In this document: piece after piece, positions 21,236 through 38,734 of the stretch
How positions within the stretch are numbered: the stretch's first letter is position 1
How the letters are laid out: each line of letters begins with the position of its first letter
Assembly (NCBI GenBank): GCA_023374025.1
Contig: SIJG01000053.1
Coordinates: 372,001-436,000 of the forward strand
Length of the DNA stretch: 64,000 bases
Source of the DNA: Heterodera schachtii
Lineage: Eukaryota > Nematoda > Chromadorea > Rhabditida > Heteroderidae
Reading direction: 5' to 3'
Notes under the pieces: generated by a model
The model's input: the letters and a program-made list of their open reading frames with translations, nothing else
What the model was told of the DNA's origin: nothing
Database searches by the model: none
Made by a program: the position numbers and the translations under genes

Positions 21236-22079
21236 GAAAACATAAAGCGATGTGACTTATTTTCGAATTTGCCTGAATTGTGTTAATTTAGAAATGAAAA
21301 TAATTTATTTTTATTATAAATGTTACTATAAGACAAATAATTTTAATTCTTGAAAATATGGAGTCCGGCAAAGAATTCGTAGGTACCAAACATATGATAA
21401 GTAAGCTCTGATTATGAGGCGGTCATCGCTTTGATTGCTTTTTGCTCTGTTTTTAATCTCCCTTAATTTGGGTCATTTGTGGTCAATCAATGGGTAAAGC
21501 TGAAGGCCATCGATTGGCATGTCAATGTCATAATCTGAGAGCGTCTCCTCCCCCCCCCCCCCCAATTTCACTTTTATCACAAAATTATTTCATACTTAAT
21601 GCCTACATAGTCACAAAATGTTTTTTTCAGGAATTCGAAATCATTCGGGGGAATCATCACTTTCTTTGTCCATTCCGTTTCTTTACTGCGATGCGTTTGT
21701 CTTCTCATCATCGTCAGCATTTCCCTTCTTCTCTTCCTTTTTCTTCTTTCTTTTCCTCTCTCTTTTTCTCTTCCTTTCTTTCTTCTCTTCCTTTTTCTTC
21801 TCTTCCTTTTTCTCTTCTTTTCTCTCTTTTTCTCTTCCTTTCTTTCTTCTCTTCCTTTTTCTTCTCTCTTTTTCTCTTCCTTTCTTTCTTCTCTTCCTTT
21901 TTCCCCCCTTTCTTTTCCCTTTTCCGCCCTTTTTTCTCCTTCGCCGTCTCTCCTCCGTTTGTCCCTCCTCTTCGTTCTTTTCTTCTCCCTTCTCTTTTGT
22001 CCTTCTCCCTCCTCTTCCTCACCCGTCCCTCTCTCTTCTGCCCAATTGGACCATTCAATTCGAAAATTCCTTTGCCGAA
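21236..22079. other. Intergenic region with 300-bp polypyrimidine tract
   Basis: After the hbs1 stop there is AT-rich DNA, a C13 run near 21550, and a nearly pure C/T tract at 21716-22020 (TTCTTCTCTTCCTTTTTC-type). ORFs across the tract on both strands are composition artefacts. Part of it may encode or splice into the lipase signal peptide. Confidence 0.6.
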
Positions 22080-23508
22080 ATGTCTTTGGACTTTGCCGCT
22101 GCCGCTTATTCCCCCGACCCTTTGCCGTGTCTCAGCAAACGAAACGCCACACTTCAAATGCTTCAGCAAATTCCATGCGATGCCTTTAAAAATGAGGTCC
22201 CCCCCCCTCCCTTTCCCCACAATCATTCAAATCGGTCCCAATTTCTTCACACTTTTCAGTGTTGGGCCTTCGTCGCCCTTTCCCCCTCCAAAATCGTTTT
22301 CTCCGTTCGCGGCACTCGCACGAGTGCCCAATTGATCATTGAACTCATCGAGACAATGACAGGTCCAACGGTCTCACACTTTCTCCAGTGGTCGCCTCCC
22401 CCTTCACTTTTAGTTTTCAGCTCCTAAGAAATCGTTTCCCGCCGGTGGCTCTGTCCAGCATTACTTTTACGCGTCGCTCGACGCACTTTGGAGCGTTGGG
22501 TTCGGCAGGAAATTGAGAGAATTGAAAATGGTGATGAATAACCAACCAACAACAAATGGTGGTCCATTCACTCATCCCTTTGCTTCCCCCCATTGTCAGT
22601 TGAATCCTCAGCTGCCCATTCTTTTCACCGGCCATTCGTTGGGCGGTGCCATCGCTTCTTTGGCCAGTGCTCGGTTTGCATTTGAAAACCGAGACTTTGT
22701 TAAGGTGTTGTTTGATTGGATGGCATTTGTTTTGATGCTTATTTGTTGCCCTAATTTAGTCGTCCGAAATATTTTTGGTCACTTTTGGTCAGCCGCGCGT
22801 TGGTAACATTGGCTACGCCAATGCCCACGATCGGCTGGTGCCAAACTCTTTTCGAATTGTTCACCGTTACGGTCCTTTCTCCTTTTCTGTTCCCCATTTG
22901 TTTCTCAATTCTCCAGATTTGGTCGCCCATTTGCCTTATTGCTACGAAAGTCTTCTCAGTCCGCATCGGTTCCTCCCCCCCCCCCCCCCCCTCTTTTGAG
23001 ATTTCCCCCCATTTCCCCTTCAGTTGCATTTCACTTCGGAATCACGGCCCGTTCCATCACGGGACCGAAATTTGGTACCCTTCAGATGAGATGGATCCCG
23101 AGCGGTCACTTTTCGTCGTTTGCAGCGGGCACCCATTCGGAGAAGACGATCATTGCAGGTGCCACTACCGCCCCTTTCTTTGTTTAATGCCGGGGGCTCC
23201 CAAATGAAAAATTCCAAAAGCATAATTTGAATTGAAAAACATTTTTATATAAAAACTTTAGTCCTATTACAAAAAGCACACAAGAATGATCTAAATGCTG
23301 CTAAAGTATCAACATTTCATCTTTTAGCAATGCCTATTATGTGCATTTTGGAGTGGTCGACCATTTCCAATACTTTGGCAGAGACGTGGACGCATACGGA
23401 ACCCGGGGATGCGCAGCGGAGAGAATGCCGACGAAAGGCCAACGGTGCAAAGGGAGCAGGAGGAAATGCGAAAACAACAGAACAACGAGGAGGGGGAGAG
23501 AAATTTAG
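22080..23508 (+). CDS. Class-3 lipase family protein
   Basis: Exons by eye: MSLDFAAAAYSPDPLPCLSK; CWAFVALSPSKIVFSVRGTR; a segment VQHYFYASLDALW; PILFTGHSLGGAIASLASAR with the nucleophile Ser in GHSLGG; FGQPRVGN; DLVAHLPYC; NHGPFHHGTEIWYP; and a last exon after an intron at about 23157-23328 giving NAYYVHFGVVDHFQYFGRDV and a TAG at 23506-23508. RGT, GHSLGG, the second Asp in DLVAHLP and His in HHGTEIWYP fit the class-3 triglyceride lipase fold (Ser-Asp-His triad) of secreted nematode lipases. Residues in frame before the first Met (NWTIQFENSFAE) look coding, so the start and signal peptide lie further upstream across the polypyrimidine tract. Likely hydrolyses acylglycerols; substrate unknown. 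Confidence 0.8.
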
Positions 23509-23887
23509 AGAAAATGGGAAGAAAACCGCCAAATGCAAAGAGAAAGAAAAATCACCAATTGCAATGCTTTCCGTTCACTTTTATACGAAAGAAAAAGCTC
23601 AAAACGAAGGCAGCAAATGGCCATAGACAAAAAGAATCAGCAAAAGAAAAAAGACACTGTTTAATGTGTGAAAGGCGGAATCAAAATGAATTCGAAGGAT
23701 GTTAACACAGCTTGCCATCTGCGATCAAAGAATGAATGTACATTTTGTGATTTGAAGGAAGTAATGTTTCGGCAATTTCAACAGTGAATCAGACATTTAC
23801 ATTCGAATTGAAAGAGTGGAAGAATCCGGAGATATGCTCAATTTGAGGGGAAGGCGGGGGGGGGGCACTCGCTGATCCGTCCGTCCG

Positions 23888-25024
23888 TCACAAAATGGTG
23901 CAGCACCCCCTCCCATTGGCATTTCCGCCGCTTCCGTTCTTTTTTTCCTCTCCTCGTCTCTTTGCCCGCTTTTCGTCCACAGCCTCCGCGACCGAAGAAG
24001 TGGCCAAGTCGAAGGAGGAATGGCCCAACTCGGCACTCTCTTTCAGCAGTCGCTGCTGTTCCTGGAAAAGGACAATGGACGGACGAACGAAGCCGGAGGG
24101 ACAAGGACTTGTAAAAGGCATTCCGCAATTGAGGACATAACCGTTTCAATGCCTTTGCCACTGAGCGCTGAAAATTTGGCACATCCAATCGAAGTTTAAA
24201 GGATTTCCCTTTTGGCTTTGTCTGTCGCTCCCTTTACTTTACCCACCCGATGTTTCACAATAATGTGCGTTTTGCTTTTCCGCAAATTGCCGTCCTTCTT
24301 CTTCGCTGACCATTCGCATTTCTTTCAGGTCGCATTTATTTGCCACAATAAACAGCAAAACATTGCCCGTTTCGTCGATGCGTTCAACTTCTATAAAATA
24401 ACAGCAAAATTGTGTTTTTTGGGCTTCCGTCGACTGAAAGGCGCACCTTTTATCCACGATGCCAAATCCCTAAATGATTGGCGATTTGTGATGTCAAAGA
24501 CGAGCATTGCGGCCGAGGAATTTCGCATGTAAAGAGGGACCTGGGACAAAAGTGACGGACAAATCATCACAAATTCTGTGCCCTCCCCCCCCCCGTCCCC
24601 TCCATTGACCATTTACCATCGATCTGAACCGTTCTTGGCCGGCAGTGTCCCAAATCTGAAGTTCGAATTCGCGCCCATTATTCGCCCTCCTGTAAAAGTG
24701 CCAAAAAGGGAATTATTTGTCCCAAGTGACTGACGATCGTGAACAGATGTAACTGGCGCCGAGTGTCGAGCTCATCTGACTGGTGAAGCCTTGTCCGTCG
24801 TGACGCAGCAAAATGCTCGTCTTTCCGACCCCTAAATGACCTCAGAATGGCAAATCGGAATGCCAAGTCCCACCCATGTCGCCCAATACGACGACTTTCG
24901 ATTTGATTGCCCTGGGAGGGGCCACCATCGCATTGTGTTGCGGATTCTGCCGTTTTCGCACTGTTCCGCTGCTCTGCTCATTAATCTGTTGGGTTGACGA
25001 AGAAGAGAAAGAGGAAAATGGCAT
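23888..25024 (-). CDS. Rab-family small GTPase (Rab5/21/22-like)
   Basis: First exon MPFSSFSSSSTQQINEQSSG ... AIKSKVVVLGDMG joins VGKTSILLRHDGQGF (P-loop GDMGVGKTS). Then TLGASYICS (switch I), LQIWDTAGQERFRS (switch II), VPLYMRNSSAAMLVFDITN, ANKCDLKE (NKxD), YCETSALSGKGIETVMSSIA (SAx motif), and a basic hypervariable tail ending GRGCCTIL, a Cys-containing prenylation end. Introns are short GT-AG. Vesicle-traffic regulator at endosomal membranes by family. The TLGASY and WDTAGQERF context places it nearest the Rab5/21/22 group, but the exact subfamily is not decided. About 900 bp separates it from the CED-1-like gene on the same strand. Unusual: 30-residue Ser/Gln-rich N-terminal extension. 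Confidence 0.85.
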
Positions 25025-25933
25025 TTAAGAAAAGACAGTCAGTCAATTGAATGGTTTTGTTTTAATTAACTTAAGAAAATTTAACGGATTAAAAACAAAA
25101 AATGCTTTTGAAAACGTTCTGCAAGAACCCTTTTAAATTTCACTTTCTGCGATTGATTGAAAAAAGCAATGATAAATAATATGCTTAAAACAAAGCGAGT
25201 GAAAGCAATCAATTAATTAAAAAAATATTTATGCGGCAATGCATAGAAAACTTGTTTAAATTATAACTTTTGTTGCATTTTAAATGAACGATTAGAATTT
25301 GTGGTAAGACACAAGCAAATGGAAAGAGAAAAGGGAGGAGAAAATAAAAGGCATTTAAGTAACAGTGAAAATGGCCAAAAATGGACAAGGGGAGAACCAG
25401 GCGAATCAACAAATGCTAACGAATTGTCAAAATAAAATATAAACAGAATTAGTCACACAATAAAAAAAGAAAAAGGTAAAAATGGGGGGGGGGGGAGAAA
25501 ATAGGAACAAATAAATAAAGAAAATATTTGAAAAGTTAAAATAAAAAGAGATGGAAATGCGTTTTGATCAGTTGCGGAACACAGAGAATGACCCTTATCG
25601 ACGATCGATCAATAAGACGGAGGGAGAGGGCTAAACGGAGAGAGGGAAGGGATGCGAGAGAATGGCAAGTGATCACTCACCGATCGAAAACGGAGGAGGA
25701 ACAAATGCCAATCAATGGTAAAAGTTTCCGCCACCTAAAAAGTCAAATAAAGCGGTTGAAACAACGCCAAAATAAACAAACCCTTCGGGGGCTTTTCGGT
25801 GGGCTTTTCTTTTGCATTATTTAACGTCAAAATTGGCTCTTCATAATTATGTTCTGAAATAATAAATCGAGTTTAAAAGAGAATGACAAACCAAAAAGAA
25901 TGGAAAATACGCAAATTATTTATTTGTCAAAAA
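25025..25933. other. Intergenic, A-rich with G10 run
   Basis: Between the rab and CED-1-like genes, both minus strand, so this should hold the rab promoter and the CED-1-like 3' UTR. A G run lies near 25484. No exon seen. Confidence 0.5.
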
Positions 25934-30941
<5,008 letters not shown>

Positions 30942-31588
30942 TGCAAATAAATTGTTGAAAACGAATTCGAATTGTTAGTTAATTAATTAATGAAAAAGCT
31001 AAAATTTTATGTTTCATATGTAAAAAGCACTAATCAGCTGTTACAAGAACATCATCAAACAAAAACAATCCATCAATTAATTTGATAAATTTAATTATAT
31101 ATTTTAGATGGAATTCCCTTTTAAATATTTTTTGACCAAAAAATTTTTATTTGATTTTTTCTCAAAGAAACGCTTAAATTATTCAATGTAATTTTTGCCA
31201 CCCATCACATTCCTAAAATTTTGTACATTCCGATCCAAAAATCATTGAAAAATAAAAACAGAAAATCCATTTCATTTCTCTTAAATGAATCGATGGTCAG
31301 TCAAAATTATACAAAAGGACTAATTGTAAGGGTAATGGCAATGGTGAATCATTTCGGCTCCCCCCACCAAAACACCAATCTTCGGTTGTTTTGTTGATCA
31401 ATCCAATGAGTCATGGGACTGACTAAATTGACTCATTTTTTTTTTATTTTATTTTGCATTGTCTTTTGTTATGGAAATTATGCAAAAAAAAAAAAAAAAT
31501 TAAAAAAGAAAATTTGATAAAATAGTTTAACAGGATTAATTATTGCAATATAATACAATATTTTATGGTGACAGTGTCAAATTATCAA
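30942..31588. other. Intergenic, AT-rich
   Basis: Between the starts of the CED-1-like gene and the 3' end of sec5, both on the minus strand. It should hold the CED-1-like promoter. A(14) run near 31484; no exon seen. Confidence 0.5.
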
Positions 31589-34500
31589 TCATTGTTTTGT
31601 AGTGGTTAAGCTTTGAACAGAATTGTCGACTTCAGAATTAGCATCTTTTTGTTTTGAGTTATTGCTGTACTGCTGTATACTTTCCATGGCCATCATCATC
31701 CCCGAACGGAAGTTGAACATCGCATTTCGGAAAATCCTATGTCAAATCAGATTATTCTTATCCGAAAATGTCTTTTTGAATTTCCCATTATGAGACTTTA
31801 CACTGTTTTTTGGCTTTATACCAATGAAAATTTGGCTAAATCTTTTGCTTCCGGGTTAATTGCGCTTAATCCCTTCCTTATACTTTTATAAATTGAAAAT
31901 TAAAAATTCAACTCACTCATTATCCATTCGAGGCATTAAACGAGCTCTGATTGATTTCAAGGCAGAACTGAAAAGAATAAATTATATGTTGGGCAAATTA
32001 GCCGAATCATTCAGGTATTTCCGCAATTACTCACCGCATTTCGGTTGTGATGAATTCCTGAAAGGCTTCCTCAAAAGCAGTTAGGTCAACGATGGTTTGG
32101 GTGGTGCGCTCCGTGGAAGACAAATCCACTTTCGAAAGTTGGCCAAAGAGCTGTTCCAGAGACACTTTGACAATATCAGCCAAAACCTTAAAGCCAGTGA
32201 AAAATTGAGTCTAATTAAAATAGGAGTGATTTAAAAAGGCTCCTTTTTCTTTTTACTTGTTCTGCGAAATGGGCACAAAAGGGGGCCATCTCCGCCTGAA
32301 CAAAAACAGCGCAAAGCATCAACTCTTTGACGAAATCAGAAACATCTGACAATGGAAATGGAGGGAAAACAAAATGTTTGGTTAAACTCCGTTTGCCATT
32401 GTCAGACTGACCGTATTCGTCAGGCAAATGCGTGTAATTGGCAGTTTCGAGTATCGAATGGACTTGCGACAGTTTCTGCGCGGTGTAATGGCCCAAAAGG
32501 GACAAACGATAAGCGACCAATTTGTCCTAACCAAATTCACGTCTTAATAAATAACACACAGTACGAGTGGACTCACCTTCGTTCGTTTGAAGATTTGGTC
32601 GGCGAATTTGACTCCGTTGTCGCTCAGCCGACGGCAAATGCCGGAAATCGACCGATTGATCAAATAATCCTAATTTTATGGCAAAATGATATTGTTAGAG
32701 CCCTCTGTGTGTTTTTATATCGTCTCACAATGTTCGCAATTGCCACAAGGAATTTGCGGCTGTTCCTTTCCTGGGACTGTTTGACCGTTTTGGCGCCTTA
32801 AAACGATTGAGTTATAGAGACAAATCATAGCCAAGTGCAACAAACCCTCCTCATCGACACTTCCAAATGACACATTGTCCAACAGAGTGTTGGGCCGTTT
32901 GTTCTCCCGACGCAATTTGAGCAAATGGTCGTAACAGTCGCGGACACCGAGCAAAAGGACGGCAAAAAGGTCGATGATCTAAAAACAGTTCACAAATGGA
33001 AGACGAAAAACAATGCCAAAAAGGCACCATTTGTCGCCAGCGCTCCTTTAGAAAAAGGTCAATTTCCCCAGGGAAATTGTTGGAAGAAAGGATGACTTTC
33101 ACATCAGCCACCAATTCGTTGACTTCCGTCTCGAAAAGGTCGGGCAGCGCCGTGCGCGGCGGGTCGGCCATTAAATCGACGCGCCAATTCTCTTGGGCAC
33201 CGAGCAGCAAAACGGCTGGCAATGAAACAAACGGATGGCTTACGTTGGAAATGCAAAATATTTGCTTGGCTTTTCCACTCACCTTCTTTGCCTCTCTCCA
33301 CTAACATTCCTAAACATTTGAGACGGACCGTTGTACAAAGTTCGACTAACGGCTGAAGGTGAGAACGACTTAGACATTCGGTCAAAGTTTTTATTGAGGC
33401 CCTTAAAATTCAAATGAAATAAAAGTGGGGGTTTATTGTCCAATTGAACGTACCGAAGAGTTTTTATGGAGGGGAACATGACATCCCATTGGGCATTTGG
33501 ACTGAGACGAGGCCATTGCACGAATCGGTCTTTGTATTGTTTGTTCACCGACTCGGGCAGTGCGTCAGGCACCAACGCATTTAGCAACAGCCACGAGCCA
33601 ACGTTGATGGTGTTGGTCAACATTTGCTAGAAGGGTCGGTCCAAAAGTGATCACAATGTCCGATCAACTCACATCGATGTCCATTTGCCGTTCTTGGAAT
33701 TGGTCAGCCTCTGTCTGACTAAGCGCAGAAACAGCAGCGGAAGTTGTGGGACCAGTCACAGCAAAATTTTGAGAAATTTTCCAAAATGTTTGCAATTTTT
33801 CTGTAAGTAGTCCCAAAAGATCAATAACAAAAGCATGGCGAAAGTCTTGAGGCGATTTGTTTTCCTCCGATAAAAGATCAGACACTTCGACCGTCTCATA
33901 AGCCATGGAAGTCCGTTGGTGCGCCTCCATCGCTAAAGCATTGAAATATAAAAAGGAAAAAGCCAAATGAAAGCCAGCATTTACATTTCCCATGAAAATG
34001 GATTTGCAACTCCCATAAAATGTTCTCCAGCCACCCGTTGTAAGACATCATGCAATCCCTGAACAGAATGGAATGCCTTAGATTAGTGCGTTTTCAGTCC
34101 GTACCAGGCGGGGTCCGACTCGGGGTCGAGTATTTTCAGGAATTTGATCAGTCTGTTCTGCTCTTCGAAGGGAGTGGAAATGTCCATCAATTTGCTGCGA
34201 ATGCATTCGCGAAGTTTTCCAATGTTTTCGTCGAGCACCGCCATAACTTAATTAAGCAAACATTTGTCTTCCCAACTAATTATTTTGCTTACCTTCCTTA
34301 AACAAATTCACTTCGGTGTCTTTAAAAAGTGCTTTGGCCCGTGCGTAATCGTTCAAAATTGTTGAAAATTCTCCCTAAAATAATAAAGTTTTACCATTCA
34401 TTGGATGTCGCACACTTTGGCCATGTTCGTTTCAATGGACTCAGCAAGAAAGAAAATGAAACGGAATCGGGTCAGCATTGACAGGGCATTTCGCGTGGAG

Positions 34501-35688
34501 TCGGCGTGGTCTTTCCGAGTCAAAACATCGCGGAAGAGACGGTCCGCCGTTTTTGCAGCCTTTTCGACCTTCAATTAAAAAAAAAAAGAACAGATTTTTT
34601 TGTATAAAAGTGACATTAAAAGTAAAAAGAGGGAGAGGGAATTCAAACGGTAAAAAGATGATTTTATTTTATTTATTTCAAATCACTTTTTCTGCCAATT
34701 TCGCACTGATTGGCCAATCTTCGCTGGTCGATTTCGACTGAATTTTTGAGTGGAGTGAAGTGAGTGCGTCCACACAACTGATCAAAAGGAAGAGGTTGGC
34801 CTTGTGCACATTTTTCGAACATTCTTCCTCATGCGCTATTTGCTTCTCCAAATTGGCCATCCCCCGCTTCAAATCGGAAACACTGAACAGAAATGGCAAC
34901 AGATAAAAGCGATGGAAAGAAATGCAAAAAGCAAAAAAAAGAAAAAGGGAGGAGAGGGAGGGACCTTGCCAATTTGTAATTCTCCAGCAAATACCACTCG
35001 GGGCTGAAATTTTCCATCTTTCGGCTGCCCGTCCCATCGGGAAAAAGTTTGATCAGACTGGCGATGTCCGTCTTCGTTTGTCTGAAAATGAGGCGGTTTT
35101 TGGTCTGACAAAAAAAAGAAACGGACTGGTCGATGCCCAGCCCAAGTGCGTCTTCCGGATCTCCGCCCTCCTGCACATTCCGAATTAAATTTCGGCCCGG
35201 CACTGTCTTTGACTCGTCCACCCACACAGCTGACTCTTGCAACGGCCCAATCTGCTCGATGAACACTCGGAATTGAACCGCCGATTGGCCACGTCCTCCC
35301 GAACGAGTGACCATCACAATGTCCCCGGGCCCACGCTTTGCCTGCCCGCCCAAACGAGCCACAATTTTGGAGGAGGATTTCCATTTGGCAGTCGCAAGAC
35401 AATCGGTGCCGCAGATGACCAGGGCAACCTACTCCATGAAAACCATTTTCACATTAAAAGTGCAATGAGCGCACGAGGTCATTGGCATCCTCTCCAAATC
35501 GTTCGCCACGAATTGTGATCAAAGTGCCAGGTGGACCTATGCATTTGACAATTACAAGTAGAATTAATTTGATTTGAAATTGGAAACGAAGAATAGTAAA
35601 ACGACCAATGCCCACCCTGATGAGGCGAAACTCCTGTAACCAACGGCGCATTCGAACGGAAAGTATTGGCATTTTGGGAAGCACTCAT
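31589..35688 (-). CDS. exoc2/sec-5: Exocyst complex component 2 (Sec5)
   Basis: ATG at 35688: MSASQNANTFRSNAPLVTGV, SPHQ, then across a GT-AG intron GPPGTLITIRGERFGEDAND, i.e. the N-terminal IPT/TIG domain of EXOC2, where the family has PLVTGISPxxG and KVTIRGExLG. Further: VTRSGGRGQSAVQF, the family-typical SAVWVDE, FSPEWYLLENY, the Sec5 helical bundles (LFLLISCVDALTSLHSKIQ), and a Ser/Gln-rich C-terminus from 31589 (MFNFRSGMMMAMESIQQYS). About 15 short introns; total length fits ~850-900 residues. Sec5 tethers secretory vesicles at the plasma membrane and its TIG domain binds Ral GTPase. Membrane delivery by the exocyst would suit phagocytosis, but linkage to the neighbouring CED-1-like gene is only positional. 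Confidence 0.88.
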
Positions 35689-35952
35689 TATTAACAAAAG
35701 ATTAATTGAACATTCTTCGTGAACCAATTATATTATTGCATTTAAAATAAAATAAGGTCAAGCGACTCATTGTAAGTTTCAGTCAATTTACATGTCACTT
35801 AAAAATAGTTTAAAAATAGACAATGAAATGATGGACACAAAATATAAACATAACGCGAATGAAAATGTGCGTTGATTTGTCGTTATAATAAATTTTCTCT
35901 CTGAATATACAAAATACAAAACCCTGTCAACATCATTTCGAGGTGATATCAG

Positions 35953-38100
35953 TTAAATTGGCTTGTATAGCAAAGTGGTCACATATTTCTTGCGATGGCG
36001 ATGAGTCGCACTCAAAACCTGTAAAGTTTAAGTAAAATTAAGTTGAGTCATTTTGGCGCATAAAAAATGCAAATACAGTCAATGATTAGAACCCGGAACG
36101 GATCAGGGCCATGTCGGGATTTTACCGGACTGCAGGTCCCTGTTTCTTGGACAAAACACCGGGACCGGGAGTCACAAGACTCCCGCCAGATAACTTTTAT
36201 GCTGATCGAAAATCTTTTACACCGACTTGATCAGATATCTCGTTTATGGTGTTCTGAAAAGCCAAAAAGGTTTTGGGGTAATTTTGGGGACGAGACATAA
36301 TTTTGCCGCCGAAATTACGCCGCAAAAAATTAAAAAAAAATTAAACAGAAATTTTTTAAGAAAAAATCTTAGAATTTTTATAAGAAAATTTCAAGAAAAA
36401 ATTTAGGAAAATTTTTCAGCGATTTTTTTTTGAAATTTATAATAAATTAGTAAGTTTTTTCGAAAATTTTTCCAAAAAAACCGTTAAAAAATTTTTCAAT
36501 AATTTTCCTTGGAATTTCCATATAAAAAATATCTAAGATTTTTTTCTTGAAATTTTCCTAATTTAAAAAAAATTTCTTCGGCGAATTATGTCCTGGCGAA
36601 ATTTTGGGGTGCATCCGTAATTTTCAAAAGTCCAATAGGGTAAGAAAAATTTTCTGAAAAAATGAGTAGGCCTATCATAAAAGCATCATTGCCGCCCTTA
36701 TAAGGTTTTGTTAAAATAATCATATTTGATGGGCAATTTTTAAATGGTTCCCTAAATTTTTTCCCCAACAGCTTTTTTGAAACAAAGATAATAAATGGAA
36801 TGAAAGTTTTACCATGACTCCGTCCTTAATGGATAACGCATAAAGGTGATTAAGCATAACATGGTTCGGTTCAGGCAGCACATTCGGGTCACATTGCACA
36901 GGAGTATCTTTATTCAGAATAACCTGAAATGGCGAATCCTTCATTGTTTCCGGTTAATGAAATAAAATAAAAAGAGCGCACATAAAATAAAAACAAAAAA
37001 CTCTTAAAAAGCGCGAAATATGTATAAAAGGCATGATTTTTGAAATATTGTTAAATTAAAAGAAAAACCTTAACAAACAAAAGTAATGCTAGTATACAAT
37101 GGTGGACACAAATGTAAATGTTTCTTGAACAATTTTTTGAGATTATAATGAGGCAATTATAAAAGTTTCAAAATTCCGTTTAAGTTGCACAATTAATTAC
37201 CTGAAGCAAATGCGGCGGAAGAATTGGAGGGTTTGCAGCCTTTTCAAAATCACGACGGTCGGGCAATTGTTGAGTGAATTCGCGAAGACGTTCCAACTCG
37301 CGATCGTTTGGCGTGTCTTGCGATGGCTGTGCACCCGTCGAATTCATCGAACGCATTGCCTCGCCAGCATTTGAGGAGGCCAAATCTTTGTCGAGGGCAT
37401 CGAAAACCTAACAATGGAAAAGGAATTAAAGATGAAAAAAGGGAAAGTTAAGCCACCGCAAAATCAGCTTCATCAATGGACATCACATTGTTCTGAGTTC
37501 CCATCTGTGAATAAATGAAACCAAAATAAAAAAGGACGAAAAAGCACCTGATTGTCTGTTTTTGCGATTGTATCATCGACCATCCATTTACCGTCCACAA
37601 GAAATTTGTATTCGTAGCGTCCTTAACGAAAGCATTGACAAGAAAAAATAAATAACAAGAAATCACTGACCTGGATTGAGATTGATAATCGTAGAAAAAT
37701 CGTGGGTGGATTTCACAAGAGGGATTTTCTTACGCCAATTGTCCCATGAACCAGTCAAATACACATGTTTGGCAGGTTGAGCATCGGAATGCCATTTGAA
37801 GACGACGGGATACTCATTGTGGGCAAATTCCAAGGAATCCTCAGCCATCAAGTCAGGTTTGGCGATTTTCATCTGACATGGAAAATACTCAACGGTATTT
37901 TTTGCAAAATGAAGATGTACTTGTACGGGACATCCGTCATCGGTGCTGGAGGATATTTGACCTTGCAAAGGAGTTTGATGGGACCCAGTGCTTGAAGAGC
38001 TTGACGAGAGGATCTGGATTGTACCTCCGCCGGTTGCACGCCTTTGGGAACCATCCCCAGTCCGTTCTCTTTTGTGAAATCCACCTTGATTATTTCCCAT
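35953..38100 (-). CDS. aakb: AMP-activated protein kinase beta subunit
   Basis: Starts MGNNQGGFHKRERTG; Gly2 fits the N-myristoylation signal of AMPK beta. The glycogen-binding CBM48 domain is clear: PVVFKWHSDAQPAKHVYLTG, SWDNWRKKIPL, then across introns YEYKFLVDGKWMVDDTIAKT and QNNVMSIDEADF. The C-terminal (alpha/gamma-binding) domain: PPILPPHLLQ, VILNKDTPVQCDPNVLPEPN, HVMLNHLYALSIKDGVM, and last exon VLSATHRHRKKYVTTLLYKP ending at 35953. Carbohydrate-contact Trp residues (W in FKW and SWDNW) are kept. The heterotrimer senses AMP/ATP and switches off anabolism. The ATG lies only about 20 bp from a palindromic MITE, so the 5' leader is partly or wholly MITE sequence. The penultimate intron (about 36.0-36.8 kb) is long and carries another repeat. 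Confidence 0.93.
36270..36610. repeat. Imperfect palindrome in AMPK beta intron
   Basis: GACGAGACATAATTTTGCCG at the left and a related inverted word (CCAGGACATAATTCGCCG on the minus strand) at the right, with an A/T homopolymer-rich centre that folds on itself. Probably an old MITE; ends and target duplication not resolved. Confidence 0.45.
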
Positions 38101-38120
38101 TTGGCTGAGTGTGAAAAAAA

Positions 38121-38564
38121 TGGCAATCCTAAAGAATGGGGGTCCCTAATTTTAACGTTTTTTTTTAATTTAGGGCTCAAACCCAGTTTTAAGGGGTTTT
38201 CGAGGGTGCTGATTAAGAACCTTAACTCGGATTTGTCCAATTCCGAACCCGGACCCGAAATTTTTTTCAAGGAAGCATTATTCTGGGGTAAATGCTTTTA
38301 ATTTATTTAACAACTATTTATTTTGGTGTAAAACAATGCTTCAATTGTTAATTGGATAAATTCGCAATTTGTGCCAAAATTGACCAATTTTAACGAGTAT
38401 TTTTGAAAAAAATTTATACTTTTTGTTCGAATTCGGGTCTGGGATTCGGAATTGGGCAAATCTGAGTTCAGTTCGTAATTAGCACCCTCGAAAACCTACG
38501 GAAACTGATTTTTTGCCGAAAATAATAAAGTGAAATTAGGGACCCCCATTCTTTAGGATTAGCA
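38121..38564. mobile_element. Palindromic MITE, core copy 4, next to AMPK beta start
   Basis: Ends AATCCTAAAGAATGGGGGTC at the left, complement at the right. The core has TCCAATTCCGAACCCGGACC and inverse GATTCGGAATTGGGCAAATC. Same internal palindrome as copies at 14.4, 16.3, 16.9, 46.2 and 49.3 kb, with terminal sequence closest to copy 5 (46.1 kb). Target duplication unclear in the A-rich flanks. Confidence 0.8.
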
Positions 38565-38603
38565 AAATTTTATTACAGTACATACATATAATTTAATACC
38601 TTA

Positions 38604-38642
38604 CTAGCGGGGTCAGCGCCTTCGGCGCATCCCCCGCTAGGT
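38604..38642. repeat. GC-rich hairpin AGCGGGG...CCCCGCT
   Basis: A 34-base palindromic hairpin (AGCGGGG, TCAGCGCCTTCGGCGCATC, CCCCGCT) bordered by CTAG on one side and CTAGT on the other strand. A hairpin next to CTAG is how Helitron-like rolling-circle elements end; no partner 5' end was identified. Confidence 0.4.
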
Positions 38643-38734
38643 AGTACGATTGTATTATAGGATTATGAATGATAAAATCGACTGGCTCGGCCGCTTCGCG
38701 GCCTCGCATCCTTTTCTTGGCTTTTTCTCCAATC

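Noticed and set aside
21490..22427. Long ORFs on both strands rich in Ser/Phe/Leu or Lys/Arg/Glu
   Set aside because: Composition of the CT-rich tract 21716-22020. Only the part from about 22050 onward is real (lipase exon).
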